The notes under the pieces were generated by a model, which was not told the origin of the DNA, ran no database searches, and was given only the letters and a program-made list of their open reading frames with translations. The translations under genes were made by a program, and so were the position numbers. A DNA stretch of 64,000 nucleotides, taken from positions 1 to 64,000 of the forward strand of contig WJPL01000004.1 in NCBI GenBank assembly GCA_009649675.1. Direction: 5' to 3'. Source of the DNA: Alphaproteobacteria bacterium HT1-32. Its GTDB lineage: Bacteria > Pseudomonadota > Alphaproteobacteria > Rhodospirillales > HT1-32. Of this stretch, positions 1 through 7,872 are shown piece after piece (the stretch's first letter is position 1; every line of letters begins with the position of its first letter).

Positions 1-38
1 TGAAAATCACCTCAATACATAGACTTCCGGCATCGATG

Positions 39-154
39 GCCTGGTGGCTATGGCGAGGGGCCTGCACCCGATCCCATCCCGAACTCGGAAGTGAAAACCC
101 TCAGCGCCAATGGTACTGCATCTCAAGGTGTGGGAGAGTAGGTCGCCGCCAGGC
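39..154 (+). rRNA. rrf: 5S ribosomal RNA
   Basis: The stretch has the typical 5S layout: a 5' end reading CCTGGTGGCTATGGCGAGGG, the conserved CCCGATCCCATCCCGAACTC block in the middle, and a 3' end (GGTCGCCGCCAGG) that pairs with the 5' end. The length of about 116 nt fits. It would be the third rRNA of an operon whose 16S and 23S genes lie outside the window. Ends are set by the terminal helix and may be off by 1-3 nt. Confidence 0.95.
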
Positions 155-270
155 CTTCCATGTCGGAAGCCTATGCAAAGAGAGATAAGGGATACAAATC
201 CCGTCACCACAACACTTGTCCAGGATACCTCTCTTTCCCCTATACATCACAGAGGTATCCACCCACCCAA

Positions 271-347
<77 letters not shown>

Positions 348-356
348 ACTAATCAC

Positions 357-387
357 GCCGCTACCTCAACAGGTTAGCGGCTTTTTT
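357..387 (+). terminator. rho-independent terminator after tRNA-fMet
   Basis: GCCGCT and AGCGGC form the outer stem of a hairpin followed by six T. Close relatives of this hairpin follow repeat copies 3 (20091-20120) and 4 (38387-38417). By position this one lies inside element 1, so the element probably brings its own terminator for the tRNA it interrupts. Confidence 0.8.
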
Positions 388-416
388 GCGCCCGGAGTTC
401 GGAAGCAGAATACGGG

Positions 417-437
417 TGGGGCTACCTTGGGGCTACC
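417..437 (+). repeat. left arm-type recombinase sites, element 1 (two copies)
   Basis: TGGGGCTACC occurs at 417-426 and 428-437, an 11-bp period. The same pair with the same spacing and orientation lies at 10019-10028 and 10030-10039, at the other end of the element. Paired short repeats near both ends, phased by one helical turn, are what arm-type binding sites of a tyrosine recombinase look like. The function is inferred. Confidence 0.65.
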
Positions 438-516
438 TAATTGAGGGGTGTTAAACAAAAAGGTCTGATAAACGCGTTGGAATAATATTTATCAAAACAA
501 TATATCGTCTGGGATG

Positions 517-1137
517 CTATAATGTTTGTCGTATCTTCGGGATGGCATTTTCCCTCGGTTCATGGAAATCGATAATGCTGACGAAGCGGCCTTCCGCATC
601 GTATACAAACACTCCGGCTGTGTGATCCATCATATAGGTTTGACCAGACACTATTTTCTCGTATTTAACCTTAAAGCCAGCGGATGCATGGGCGATATCT
701 TGGGACGAGCCGGTATAGCCGATGATGGCCGGATGGAAATTTTTGACGTATGCCGCCATGGCTTGGGGGGTATCTCTCTCGGGATCAACTGTGATGAATG
801 CAACATTGATCCTCTTGGTGTCTTGGCCAAGCGCGTTAAGCCAGCCTGTAATATCAGCCAAGGTTGTCGGACAAATATCAGGGCAAAACGTAAAACCGAA
901 AAACACAAGCATTGGCTTACCGATCCAGTCCGTCGGTTGAACTTGGTTGCCTTTGTGATTGGTTAATGTGAAATCCATTTGACCGATTGGAAGGGGCAGA
1001 TTGCTCTCACGGGTTTTCCTTTCAGGGGTACCAGGGCCGTCAACCTGCCACCAACCTAACAGAAGAACCGCAGCAACTGCCGCCAATAAGCCACATCCGA
1101 TGAGAAGCAGTTTTCCCGTTGATATACCCTGCACCAT
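517..1137 (-). CDS. SCO1/SenC family copper metallochaperone
   Basis: A 206-residue protein with an N-terminal membrane anchor (about residues 8-30) and a thioredoxin-fold domain carrying the SCO copper site: CPDIC (C85, C89) and a distal histidine in DHTAG (H172). SCO proteins deliver copper to the CuA site of cytochrome oxidase or act as thiol-disulfide reductants in the periplasm. It is the last gene of a minus-strand run with PCuAC, a broken second SCO gene and Dsb-type proteins, which supports a copper/thiol module. Being mobile-element cargo, it is probably an extra copy rather than the housekeeping one. Confidence 0.9.
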   Translation of the reverse strand: MVQGISTGKLLLIGCGLLAAVAAVLLLGWWQVDGPGTPERKTRESNLPLPIGQMDFTLTNHKGNQVQPTDWIGKPMLVFFGFTFCPDICPTTLADITGWLNALGQDTKRINVAFITVDPERDTPQAMAAYVKNFHPAIIGYTGSSQDIAHASAGFKVKYEKIVSGQTYMMDHTAGVFVYDAEGRFVSIIDFHEPRENAIPKIRQTL

Positions 1138-1184
1138 ATCGTTTTAGCCTTTGTCGCGTGTAGGGCGTCTGCACCACATTCCAG

Positions 1185-1664
1185 TTAATTGGTTGGTCCG
1201 GATGCACCAACACCCAAAACTGGTAACTGTACATCGACCGTCCCAATCTCTTTGAAGATAAGAGTCATGTTGAATTTGTCCCCTTTTATGAGCGGTTGTT
1301 TCAGCTTCATCATCATTATGTGAAGCCCACCCGGCATCAGTACGACCTCGCTCCCTGCCGGGATCACTAGGTCACCTGCAGGCCCCATGCGTGCTGTTCC
1401 GTCTGACATCGTGCTTTCGTGGATTTCTGCCATCTCCGAAACAGGTGTGCTTACCTTGATCAGGATCACTGGTTCGTCACCTGCATTGCGGATAGACAGG
1501 TAAGCTGCCGCCGGGCGAGACATTCCAATTGATGCGCGAGCCCATGGAGCCTCTATGAGTATGCCACCTTTGCGGACATTGTCTGCCCGAGCTTGTGCGG
1601 TCATCATCACGATGAGCAACAGGCAAAATGCGCCCACAATAGATGTGTTTTTTAACACGCTCAT
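1185..1664 (-). CDS. PCuAC-type periplasmic copper chaperone
   Basis: A 159-residue protein with a signal peptide (about residues 1-27, ending ARA) and the complete copper(I) motif H-X10-M-X21-H-X-M: H82, M93, H115, M117. PCuAC proteins hand Cu(I) to cytochrome oxidase CuA, often together with SCO proteins, two of which flank it here. Its ATG overlaps the stop of the upstream (broken) SCO gene by ATGA, indicating an operon on the minus strand. Confidence 0.92.
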   Translation of the reverse strand: MSVLKNTSIVGAFCLLLIVMMTAQARADNVRKGGILIEAPWARASIGMSRPAAAYLSIRNAGDEPVILIKVSTPVSEMAEIHESTMSDGTARMGPAGDLVIPAGSEVVLMPGGLHIMMMKLKQPLIKGDKFNMTLIFKEIGTVDVQLPVLGVGASGPTN

Positions 1665-2236
1665 ATCCTTGTCTTTAAGTCTTCATCGATCATTTTGCGT
1701 AGCATGGCAAATTGATAGGTGCGTACAAATTTACCATCGGGGATATCAAATAGGCGGCAGAAGCCTGCCCCATCGTATAGGCGTCAGGTACTGTGTCTTG
1801 AGGAATCTTCTCAAAGAAAGCCTTGAACGATGATGGTGCTCCGCGATCTGCATATTACTTCCCATCAACCTGACAATAGATGGATGCATTGCAGAAACGT
1901 ATTTATCGACATCTGCAACTCTATCTGGTTCCGGATCAAAGGTAATGAACAGGAGGGTCACTTTGGATGCGTCCGCGCCAAGGCCATCCATTACATTACC
2001 AAATCTGGCCAGTGTTGCTGGACAGTTATCGGGGCAATGTCTGAGTCCAAAAAAATCTAGAGGCCAATCGCCTCGGTGTGTTTTTTCACTGACTGTCTCA
2101 CCTTCATGGTTGGTGAGCGAAAATTCGGGCTGAATAGTCGGCCCGGTTGTCGATTTTGTCTGGGTCAATTATGGCCGCCGAATACTACGACTGCGATCAG
2201 AACAGTACCCCATAGAATGTAGCGAACACGTCTCAT
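1661..2236 (-). pseudogene. second SCO1/SenC gene, broken by several frameshifts
   Basis: The reading starts at ATG 2236 (overlapping the stop of the DsbA-like gene) with MRRVRYILWGTVLIAVVV, a membrane anchor, then hits a stop near 2168. It resumes in another frame as a SCO domain with CPDNC. It shifts again near 1848 into FKAFFEKIPQDTVPDAY, and again near 1765 into GFCRLFDIPDGKF, ending DEDLKT before a TGA at 1661-1663. Joined across the three shifts it gives a full-length SCO protein, so decay looks recent. Sequencing errors are possible but three in one gene with intact neighbours is unlikely. Confidence 0.8.
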
Positions 2237-2883
2237 AAAGCCTCAACTTCGGATCTAACGAGTTCGCGCAACTGGTTTTCACCGAACGACAGCAATGGCT
2301 TTCCATTAACAAAGAATGTTGGCGTACCTTTCACTCCGAATGATTTGATATCTGCTGCGTCTTGATTCAGCACGCCAACGATGTACGGCCTGCGACTTTC
2401 ACGCTGAGCACGCGTTATGTCGAGTCCGGTACCATTGAGCAAATTCCATACACTTTCTGGTGTTCGCCCGTGTGGGGCCCAGCTTGATTGAGTTTCAAGC
2501 AATCGCTCCAGCACAGGCTCAAGCTTGCCTTGAAGACGTGCGGCCTCAAGAAGGCGAATTGCTTGCTCAGACGGTGGATGGAATGCTGCATATCTCAGTA
2601 CCACGCGCACTTCCTCAGGATATGTCGCCATTATGTCTTTGACGACCGGATGGAAGGCGCGACACGATTCGCATGCTGGGTCAAAAAATTCAACAATAGT
2701 GACCGGAGCATCTTTAGGACCAAATATAGGCGAATGATGACGAACTAAGTCGGCAGCATTTGCAACTGGTGCCACCTTTGCCGTTTCCTCGACTGCGGGT
2801 TGATAGAGGTACACGCCGATACCAAAAATGCCGACCGCTACAACCCCAACTAGCGCTATAAACCTACGACGACTCATTTTCAT
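2233..2883 (-). CDS. DsbA-like thiol-disulfide oxidoreductase
   Basis: A 216-residue protein with an N-terminal signal/anchor (residues 5-28, after MKMSRRR), a thioredoxin-like CESC active site in FFDPACESCRAF and the cis-proline loop GTPTFF. The fold and membrane anchor match DsbA/DsbG-like proteins that oxidise or isomerise cysteines in the periplasm. It overlaps the DsbB-like gene upstream by about 20 nt and its TGA overlaps the next start, so it is translationally coupled in the cargo operon. It may keep SCO and PCuAC substrates in the right redox state. Confidence 0.88.
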   Translation of the reverse strand: MKMSRRRFIALVGVVAVGIFGIGVYLYQPAVEETAKVAPVANAADLVRHHSPIFGPKDAPVTIVEFFDPACESCRAFHPVVKDIMATYPEEVRVVLRYAAFHPPSEQAIRLLEAARLQGKLEPVLERLLETQSSWAPHGRTPESVWNLLNGTGLDITRAQRESRRPYIVGVLNQDAADIKSFGVKGTPTFFVNGKPLLSFGENQLRELVRSEVEAL

Positions 2884-3316
2884 GTCCTGTTGGTATAAAA
2901 AACAATAAGAGTGAGATCAAACCGAATGCCGCTAACGAGAGATATGGCAGCGGTAAATATCCGAAAAGAACCTGACCTTCTCCAGAACAGGAGGGACCAT
3001 TCTGGGTGCAAGGTTGTATTGCCTCTGAGATAAACCCGGCAAAAAGCAGGCTATGCCATAGGGCCATTGAGCCTCCCCCAATGGCTAATGGTAATGCATA
3101 GCGGCGCACGTTAAGGTCCGATAAGTAACACGCAACACCGAGAATAATGGCTAGAGGAAACATTGCGATTCTCTGGTACCAGCATAGAACGCAAGGGGTA
3201 CGTCCCATGATCTCACCGACAAATAGCACCCCCAGAGTGGACACCAGCGCAATCAACCATGCCCCGATTAGTGCTCTATCTGCGAAGATCATGGTTTTGG
3301 TGTTTTCAGGGTTCAT
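2864..3316 (-). CDS. DsbB-like disulfide bond formation protein
   Basis: About 150 residues with four hydrophobic segments, the first-loop cysteine pair in PCVLCWYQR and a second-loop pair around CTQNGPSC, as in DsbB, which reoxidises DsbA using quinone. The start MNPENTK (3316) is preferred over an upstream ATG at 3343 because it keeps the usual DsbB N-terminus and overlaps lspA by only 11 nt. It is paired with the DsbA-like gene, giving a self-contained oxidation couple. Confidence 0.88.
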   Translation of the reverse strand: MNPENTKTMIFADRALIGAWLIALVSTLGVLFVGEIMGRTPCVLCWYQRIAMFPLAIILGVACYLSDLNVRRYALPLAIGGGSMALWHSLLFAGFISEAIQPCTQNGPSCSGEGQVLFGYLPLPYLSLAAFGLISLLLFFIPTGHENESS

Positions 3317-3791
3317 TTTTTGTTTCGTCCCTTTCGGCCTCATTCGCCCCGGGTGTAATAAGTGATAAAATTATTAGAGATGCAGCCCCGACAAAAATGA
3401 ATACATCGGCAAAATTAAAAGCAGGCCAATGCCACCCCATTGCATGGAAGTCCAGGAAATCGGTGACCGCGCCTTGCCTAATTCGATCAATGATATTCCC
3501 GATTGCACCGCCCGCGATTAGCGCAAGCGCCAATGCTTCCAGCGAGCGGTCCACGCGCAACGCCCAAACGGTGAGAACGACCGCAATGGCAATGGTTATC
3601 GCAATCAACGGCCATTGCTGATTGCTGAACACGTCACCAAAAATACCAAAACTGACACCCGTATTGAAACCCAGGCGAAGATTGAAGAACGGCGTCATTT
3701 CGAGCTTATACGGTGGTGTCGATAAAAAAGTGAGCGCTGCAAACTTCGTCGCCTGATCTAGGATTATCGCGCCCAATAGCACACTCGCCAC
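3306..3791 (-). CDS. lspA: signal peptidase II (lipoprotein signal peptidase)
   Basis: About 161 residues, four membrane segments, and the two catalytic aspartate blocks of LspA: NIIDRI and FNFADVFIF. LspA cleaves lipoprotein signal peptides in the inner membrane. The given start is GTG at 3791. The frame stays open upstream (CWIKWLLI before VASVLL), so a TTG at 3818 may be the real start and would restore the first membrane helix. This copy lies next to a CDF pump and a MerR regulator, a neighbourhood seen in metal-resistance islands. It is presumably additional to a chromosomal lspA. Confidence 0.9.
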   Translation of the reverse strand: MASVLLGAIILDQATKFAALTFLSTPPYKLEMTPFFNLRLGFNTGVSFGIFGDVFSNQQWPLIAITIAIAVVLTVWALRVDRSLEALALALIAGGAIGNIIDRIRQGAVTDFLDFHAMGWHWPAFNFADVFIFVGAASLIILSLITPGANEAERDETKNEP

Positions 3792-3912
3792 GATAAGAAG
3801 CCATTTTGATCCAGCACAACGTAGGGAAAAAAGTTGAGCGATTCTCCCGCTCCTATGTTCAAGGGTGTATTTTGAAGCGCATCACAAACGAACTATGCTG
3901 ACACTAAAAACA

Positions 3913-4551
3913 CTATTCCGCAGCGACGGAATGCGCGTCTGCATGGCGACGTTCATCCATTGCTTGTTTGATAATCTGCAATGATGACCACAGGAACAGG
4001 CCAGCCATCAGTGCAGCGACGATCAGGTCGGGCCAAGCAGTTCCCGTCAGGTAAACCCCCATTGCCGCCAAAATCACTGCAACATTGCCGATGGCGTCGT
4101 TGCGGCTACAAAGCCAAACCGATCTGACGTTCGCGTCACCGTCTTTGAAACGCATCAGTACCCAGACGCTTACCAGATTTGCCGCGAGCGCCAATAGACC
4201 AATGCCACCCATGATCTCGGCCGATGGCACACCCAAGACCAAGACCTGATAGGCTGTGGAGCCAAAGACCCAAACCCCCATAGCTGCGAGGCTCAACCCT
4301 TTGACTAGAGCTGCTGTTGCGCGGACCTTGAGTGACATGCCGATGACGTAAAGGCTGATCGCATAGGTGATGGTATCTCCCAGAAAATCCAACGCATCAG
4401 CCTGAAGCGCCTTGGAACCGGCAAATGCACCCGCGGCCATTTCGACAAAGAACATTGCACCATTAATCGCAATCACTGCCCAAAGGGCGCGTTTGAATCC
4501 GTTTGAAACACCATCAAACTTGGCATCATTTCCGCAACAGCTTCCAGTCAT
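3913..4551 (-). CDS. CDF-family cation efflux transporter
   Basis: A protein of about 212 residues starting MTGSCCGND (4551; an upstream ATG at 4578 is less likely) with six hydrophobic segments. The metal-site residues sit in ADALDFLGDT (helix 2) and CSRNDAIGN (helix 5). The short tail lacks the long cytoplasmic domain of larger CDF proteins. The CCGN near the N-terminus could bind metal. CDF pumps exchange divalent metals (Zn, Cd, Co, Pb) for protons. It is divergent from a MerR-type regulator and preceded by a promoter with 19-bp spacing, so it is almost certainly metal induced. Confidence 0.88.
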   Translation of the reverse strand: MTGSCCGNDAKFDGVSNGFKRALWAVIAINGAMFFVEMAAGAFAGSKALQADALDFLGDTITYAISLYVIGMSLKVRATAALVKGLSLAAMGVWVFGSTAYQVLVLGVPSAEIMGGIGLLALAANLVSVWVLMRFKDGDANVRSVWLCSRNDAIGNVAVILAAMGVYLTGTAWPDLIVAALMAGLFLWSSLQIIKQAMDERRHADAHSVAAE

Positions 4552-4591
4552 AACGCATCCTTTCACTCGCCGTTTCATCTCGAATATGCTA

Positions 4592-4622
4592 AATGTAATG
4601 TCTACAGTAACTATAGGTTCAA
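4592..4622 (-). promoter_or_regulatory. MerR-type operator/promoter of the CDF pump
   Basis: On the minus strand TTGAAC (4617-4622) and TACATT (4592-4597) are separated by exactly 19 bp, the overlong spacer typical of promoters that MerR-family activators twist into shape. The spacer holds the imperfect palindrome CTATAGTTACTGTAG, close to known CadR/PbrR/ZntR operators. It lies between the divergent pump and regulator genes. Confidence 0.82.
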
Positions 4623-4635
4623 GAGGTAATTTCCT

Positions 4636-5079
4636 TTGACCCGCGATTTGACGATTGGCCGCGTCGCCGAGGCTGCTGGTTGCAAAGTGCAGACTGTTCG
4701 ATATTACGAACAGATTGGCCTTATTCCGGTCCCTCCCCGCTCAAGTGGAAACCAGCGAGTTTACGATGAGTCGGCTATCCATCGTTTGACGTTCATCCGC
4801 CATGCCCGTGAACTTGGGTTCCCGCTGAAGGCAATCCGCGATCTGATCAGCCTCTCGGATGACCCCAGTCATCCGTGCGCTGCGGCCGATGCTATTGCCA
4901 AGGCGCAACTCAACGAAGTCGATCATCGTATCCAGCGTTTGCGTGCGCTCCGTCATGAACTGGAACGCATGATCGAACAATGTAGGGGCGGACAGATCGC
5001 CGATTGCCGTGTTTTGGAAGTGCTGAGCGATCACAGTCTTTGCGAGACCGACGATCACGCGACACCGAAGAACTCATAG
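4636..5079 (+). CDS. MerR-family heavy-metal-responsive regulator (CadR/PbrR-like)
   Basis: A 147-residue protein with an N-terminal winged HTH (residues 6-25, RYYEQIGLI following), a long coiled-coil dimer helix, and metal-ligand cysteines C81, C116 and C124 in the arrangement of the Cd/Pb/Zn branch. It starts with TTG at 4636, supported by AAGAGGTAA about 7 nt upstream and by homology starting at MTRDLTIG. It should repress and, when metal is bound, activate the divergent CDF gene through the operator at 4592-4622. Confidence 0.9.
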   Translation: MTRDLTIGRVAEAAGCKVQTVRYYEQIGLIPVPPRSSGNQRVYDESAIHRLTFIRHARELGFPLKAIRDLISLSDDPSHPCAAADAIAKAQLNEVDHRIQRLRALRHELERMIEQCRGGQIADCRVLEVLSDHSLCETDDHATPKNS

Positions 5080-5141
5080 CGATGGCTGGACTTGGTCAGA
5101 ACTAAATTCAACCGCATCAATGAATTTGTTTCCAGTCAGGG

Positions 5142-5630
5142 TCACTCTAGTACTGCATCTCGATTAAGTTTAGCCTTTCTTCTTGCTGCGCCGCTCAGTT
5201 TCCCAAGTTCCGACATCGCCTTGCGGATCATTTCTTTTTTATCGGTTTCCCCATCGTTGGCAGGTGCGTTAAAGCTCAATATTGTCTCATCGCCATCTGA
5301 GGTCGTCATGTCGTCAATTGCTGCATTTCCTGGAACGTTTGTTTGGTCGCGTTCTAAACGAGTCTTTTCGGCATTCGAAGCGGTTTCTTCCGGGCTTTGA
5401 AGCCGTTCAACGGTTCGCTGAACCGTTGAACGGCTGATGTTGGACGGCTCATTGAATGGCTTGGACCGGTTCTTTTGCGGGGAGGAGCCGTTCTTTGTAT
5501 CATCTTCATCATTGAGCAGGGTTGATATCGCCCAAACGGCACCGCCGATGCCAATTGCTGTTAAAACAACAGGATTAAAAGCAAGCGGTAGCAAGCCACC
5601 AAGAACCGTCTTTGCAGTGTTCGCATTCAT
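5142..5630 (-). CDS. hypothetical membrane-anchored protein of element 1
   Basis: I do not recognise this protein. From MNANTAK (5630) it has about 162 residues with one hydrophobic segment (about 12-35), then a polar, Asn/Ser/Asp-rich region. ISRSTVQRTVERL in the middle superficially resembles a helix-turn-helix but is encoded by a DNA palindrome (5401-5435) and may reflect that. The C-terminus is basic. It is downstream of the helicase gene on the same strand. Function unknown. Confidence 0.55.
   Translation of the reverse strand: MNANTAKTVLGGLLPLAFNPVVLTAIGIGGAVWAISTLLNDEDDTKNGSSPQKNRSKPFNEPSNISRSTVQRTVERLQSPEETASNAEKTRLERDQTNVPGNAAIDDMTTSDGDETILSFNAPANDGETDKKEMIRKAMSELGKLSGAARRKAKLNRDAVLE
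5401..5435. repeat. 35-bp perfect palindrome (AACGGTTC family)
   Basis: AGCCGTTCAACGGTTC (5401-5416), spacer GCT, then its exact reverse complement (5420-5435). It lies inside a coding frame. Related short palindromes occur at 5651-5696, 6666-6683, 7019-7037 and 7041-7056, all within the replication module of element 1. Possible binding sites for an element protein; no function is shown. Confidence 0.75.
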
Positions 5631-5650
5631 AATCGTAGTCCTTTCCATAA

Positions 5651-5696
5651 AGCGTTCCACCGTTCCGCCCCTTAGGGCGGGGAACGGCGGAACGCT
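5651..5696. repeat. inverted repeat between helicase and membrane-protein genes
   Basis: AGCGTTCCACCGTTCC and GGAACGGCGGAACGCT face each other (one mismatch in 16) around a G/C-rich centre with TTAG loop. The sequence lies between the stop of the helicase gene (5705) and the next start (5630). It contains the same CCGTTC words as other palindromes nearby. It could act as terminator, as operator, or as part of a replication origin. Confidence 0.7.
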
Positions 5697-5704
5697 GATT
5701 GTGT

Positions 5705-7225
5705 TTAGACCGAGGCTTGTGCTGCGGCCTTCTTCTTCCAGCGGTGAACGGTCGATTTCGAGACACCGAGTTCGTCCCCGACATCTCCCATTGAAAAACC
5801 ATCACCGAGTAGTTCCATTGCACGCTTGAAGGCCATGTCTCCGGCCTCCCACGTCCATTCAAGACCGTCCTCTGTCTTTTTGAGGGTAGCCTCTATGTCA
5901 TGGGCTTCCGCTGCTCCCATATGGCGGGCCTTCGTGTAGCGGATCATGATCCGGGTATCGTCGGTGCCCTGGATAAAGTCGTCTGGCCGCTTGAGCTGGA
6001 TAACGATATCCATCACGTCTTCTTTCTTGTGACTGCCCCGCTGCTTCCCTTCCTTGTTGGCGTGATGGATGAAGACCACGGCAACGCCACGCTTACGGAG
6101 TTGCACCGCCCATTCCTGAACAGGTGACCAGCTATCGCCTTCGTTCTCATTGCCTGTACGAACAAAGGTCGAGATGTTGTCGATGAAAACGACCTTGGGA
6201 TTTGTTTCCCTGACCATTTCATCGATTGCCAGACGTCCCTCCGGAAGACCGACATCCGGGTTGCTATTCGTAAGGTCCTGGCAGTCAGGCGTATAGATCG
6301 AGATCTCTTCCTTGGTCGGTATCCCTTTCGTAAGTAGGTTTAACCGTTCCTGCATAGCTGTGCCCTGCATCTCTCCGTCCAGGTAAAGGACGGGAACCGG
6401 CTTTGCCGCTTCGTAACTCAGGAACCGCTCACCGTTCGCTAATGCGACTGCGCAAGACAGACAGAAGAAGGTTTTCCCGATACCCCGGTCAGCAAAGACC
6501 ATATTGATTGAACCCTCTGTCAGCCAAGGGGAGAGGAGGGTCTCCCGCCTGGGCAACTCCATACGGCTAAAGTCGTTTACGCTTATCAGCTTGTGGTGGT
6601 GCTTCGTAACGAGGAACTGCCAGGCGGCAGGGACTGGTTCTGCCTGATCCCTTACGTAACGAACGAACCGTTCACGAACGGTTGCCTGAGCAGGGTGTTG
6701 CGTAAGGCTATTCAAACCGTTCCAACCGTTGAGTTCCGGCTGATCGGCCAGGAAGTCGCAGGCGTCCGCTCTCTCATGGAAGGGAAAGCGAACAACCTTC
6801 ACCTCAGGCGTTTGCTTGAACCGTTTGATATGCTGGTAAACTCGTTCCGCGTATTTTTCCCCCGGCTCATCCTTGTCAGGAAGAATGTATATACATTCTG
6901 CGTCTAGCAGGATCGACCAGTCCGCCTTGTCGGCCTGACCACTCCCGCCAAGACTGGTCACGGCTTGCAGGCCGAGCCCGTGCAGAGCGAAGGCGCATTT
7001 TTCCCCTTCCACGATGTAGAGCGGTTCGGAACCGCTCGTAACGGTTTCCAAACCGTATATACGATGTTCTTTCGGCAAGTCTGTAGGGATGCCGGATTGA
7101 CCGGACGGTTCAAAGAACGGTACGATCTGCTTGCGGGTTTTTGAGCTGCTAGGTTCACACTCGTCTTCAAGACGGACAACGTGTCCTACCACGTGTCCGT
7201 CTTTTGTTTTGTACTCCCATTTCAT
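5705..7225 (-). CDS. TOPRIM-RecA-like primase/helicase (RepA-type) of element 1
   Basis: About 506 residues from ATG 7225, which overlaps the zinc-finger gene's stop as TAATG (another ATG at 7237). An N-terminal TOPRIM domain shows VEGEKC (about residue 72) and PDKDEPG. A RecA/RepA-type ATPase follows with Walker A DRGIGKTFF (about 249) and Walker B VVFIDNIS, then a C-terminal helix-turn-helix (MGDVGDELGVSKSTVHRW). Proteins of this build prime and unwind DNA for satellite phages and integrative elements. Together with the CHC2 zinc finger encoded just upstream it makes a split primase-helicase. Confidence 0.85.
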   Translation of the reverse strand: MKWEYKTKDGHVVGHVVRLEDECEPSSSKTRKQIVPFFEPSGQSGIPTDLPKEHRIYGLETVTSGSEPLYIVEGEKCAFALHGLGLQAVTSLGGSGQADKADWSILLDAECIYILPDKDEPGEKYAERVYQHIKRFKQTPEVKVVRFPFHERADACDFLADQPELNGWNGLNSLTQHPAQATVRERFVRYVRDQAEPVPAAWQFLVTKHHHKLISVNDFSRMELPRRETLLSPWLTEGSINMVFADRGIGKTFFCLSCAVALANGERFLSYEAAKPVPVLYLDGEMQGTAMQERLNLLTKGIPTKEEISIYTPDCQDLTNSNPDVGLPEGRLAIDEMVRETNPKVVFIDNISTFVRTGNENEGDSWSPVQEWAVQLRKRGVAVVFIHHANKEGKQRGSHKKEDVMDIVIQLKRPDDFIQGTDDTRIMIRYTKARHMGAAEAHDIEATLKKTEDGLEWTWEAGDMAFKRAMELLGDGFSMGDVGDELGVSKSTVHRWKKKAAAQASV

Positions 7226-7527
7226 TACCTCACGCATTTTGTCATCCTCCGAAGATCGAAGAAGGCATCCGAAAAACTCAGGCTGTGCCGTTGCATGTGG
7301 AAGTCGATGATATCGCCTCCCTTCGTGCCGCATGAGAAACAGCGGTAAGCACCTGTCGTCCGGTTTATGACGAGAGAGCCGGGGCGCTTGTCGTTATGGA
7401 ACGGGCAGAGCCCGTTCCACTGGTGCCAGCCTTTGCCTGTTGCCTTGCCAAATGAACCGTTGAGCCGTTCGGCGTAGTACCGTTCAGGAGAGAGGTTTCT
7501 TTTTAGGATGTTGGCGATGCTGCTCAT
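7225..7527 (-). CDS. CHC2 zinc-finger primase subunit
   Basis: A 100-residue protein with the primase zinc-finger signature CPFHNDKRPGS and CFSCGTKGGDIIDF, the C-H-C-C set that reads template DNA in DnaG-type primases. The catalytic TOPRIM domain is in the next gene (5705-7225), coupled by a 1-nt TAATG overlap. Its own start overlaps the AlpA-like gene stop by 4 nt. The primase is thus split over two adjacent proteins. Confidence 0.88.
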   Translation of the reverse strand: MSSIANILKRNLSPERYYAERLNGSFGKATGKGWHQWNGLCPFHNDKRPGSLVINRTTGAYRCFSCGTKGGDIIDFHMQRHSLSFSDAFFDLRRMTKCVR

Positions 7528-7718
7528 ACCTGTACCTCCCCTTGCAGGCGTGAGGTAATGAATGCCTGCACATCCTCTTCGCGGTAGCGGACAAGACGTC
7601 CGGATTTCACATAGGGGAGGTTGTAGCGCTTGGTCGCACGCCAGACAGCGAGGGTGCCGACAGATACACCGAGTATCCTCGACACGTCATCCTTGGTAAG
7701 TAATCGGGTCGTCATCAT
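7524..7718 (-). CDS. AlpA/excisionase-like helix-turn-helix protein
   Basis: A 64-residue protein of the HTH_17 type: LTKDDVSRILGVSVGTLAVW for the helix-turn-helix and VRYREEDVQAFI for the wing. Such small proteins act as recombination directionality factors or activate integrase expression (AlpA of CP4-57). It is the first gene of the run leading to primase and helicase, overlapping the next by ATGA. Confidence 0.85.
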   Translation of the reverse strand: MMTTRLLTKDDVSRILGVSVGTLAVWRATKRYNLPYVKSGRLVRYREEDVQAFITSRLQGEVQV

Positions 7719-7872
7719 AAAGTTTCCTCAGTCCAGTTAAGTGCCAGAGCGAATTGCTCGTTGGCCTGAGGTAACTTTGATTATTTAGTCGGAACGTGTG
7801 AGTGGAATTAAGTTAATTCAGCATGGAAAAAAGTAAGTTCCACTGTGGAAGAAACTAACCTCCACAGTAAGT

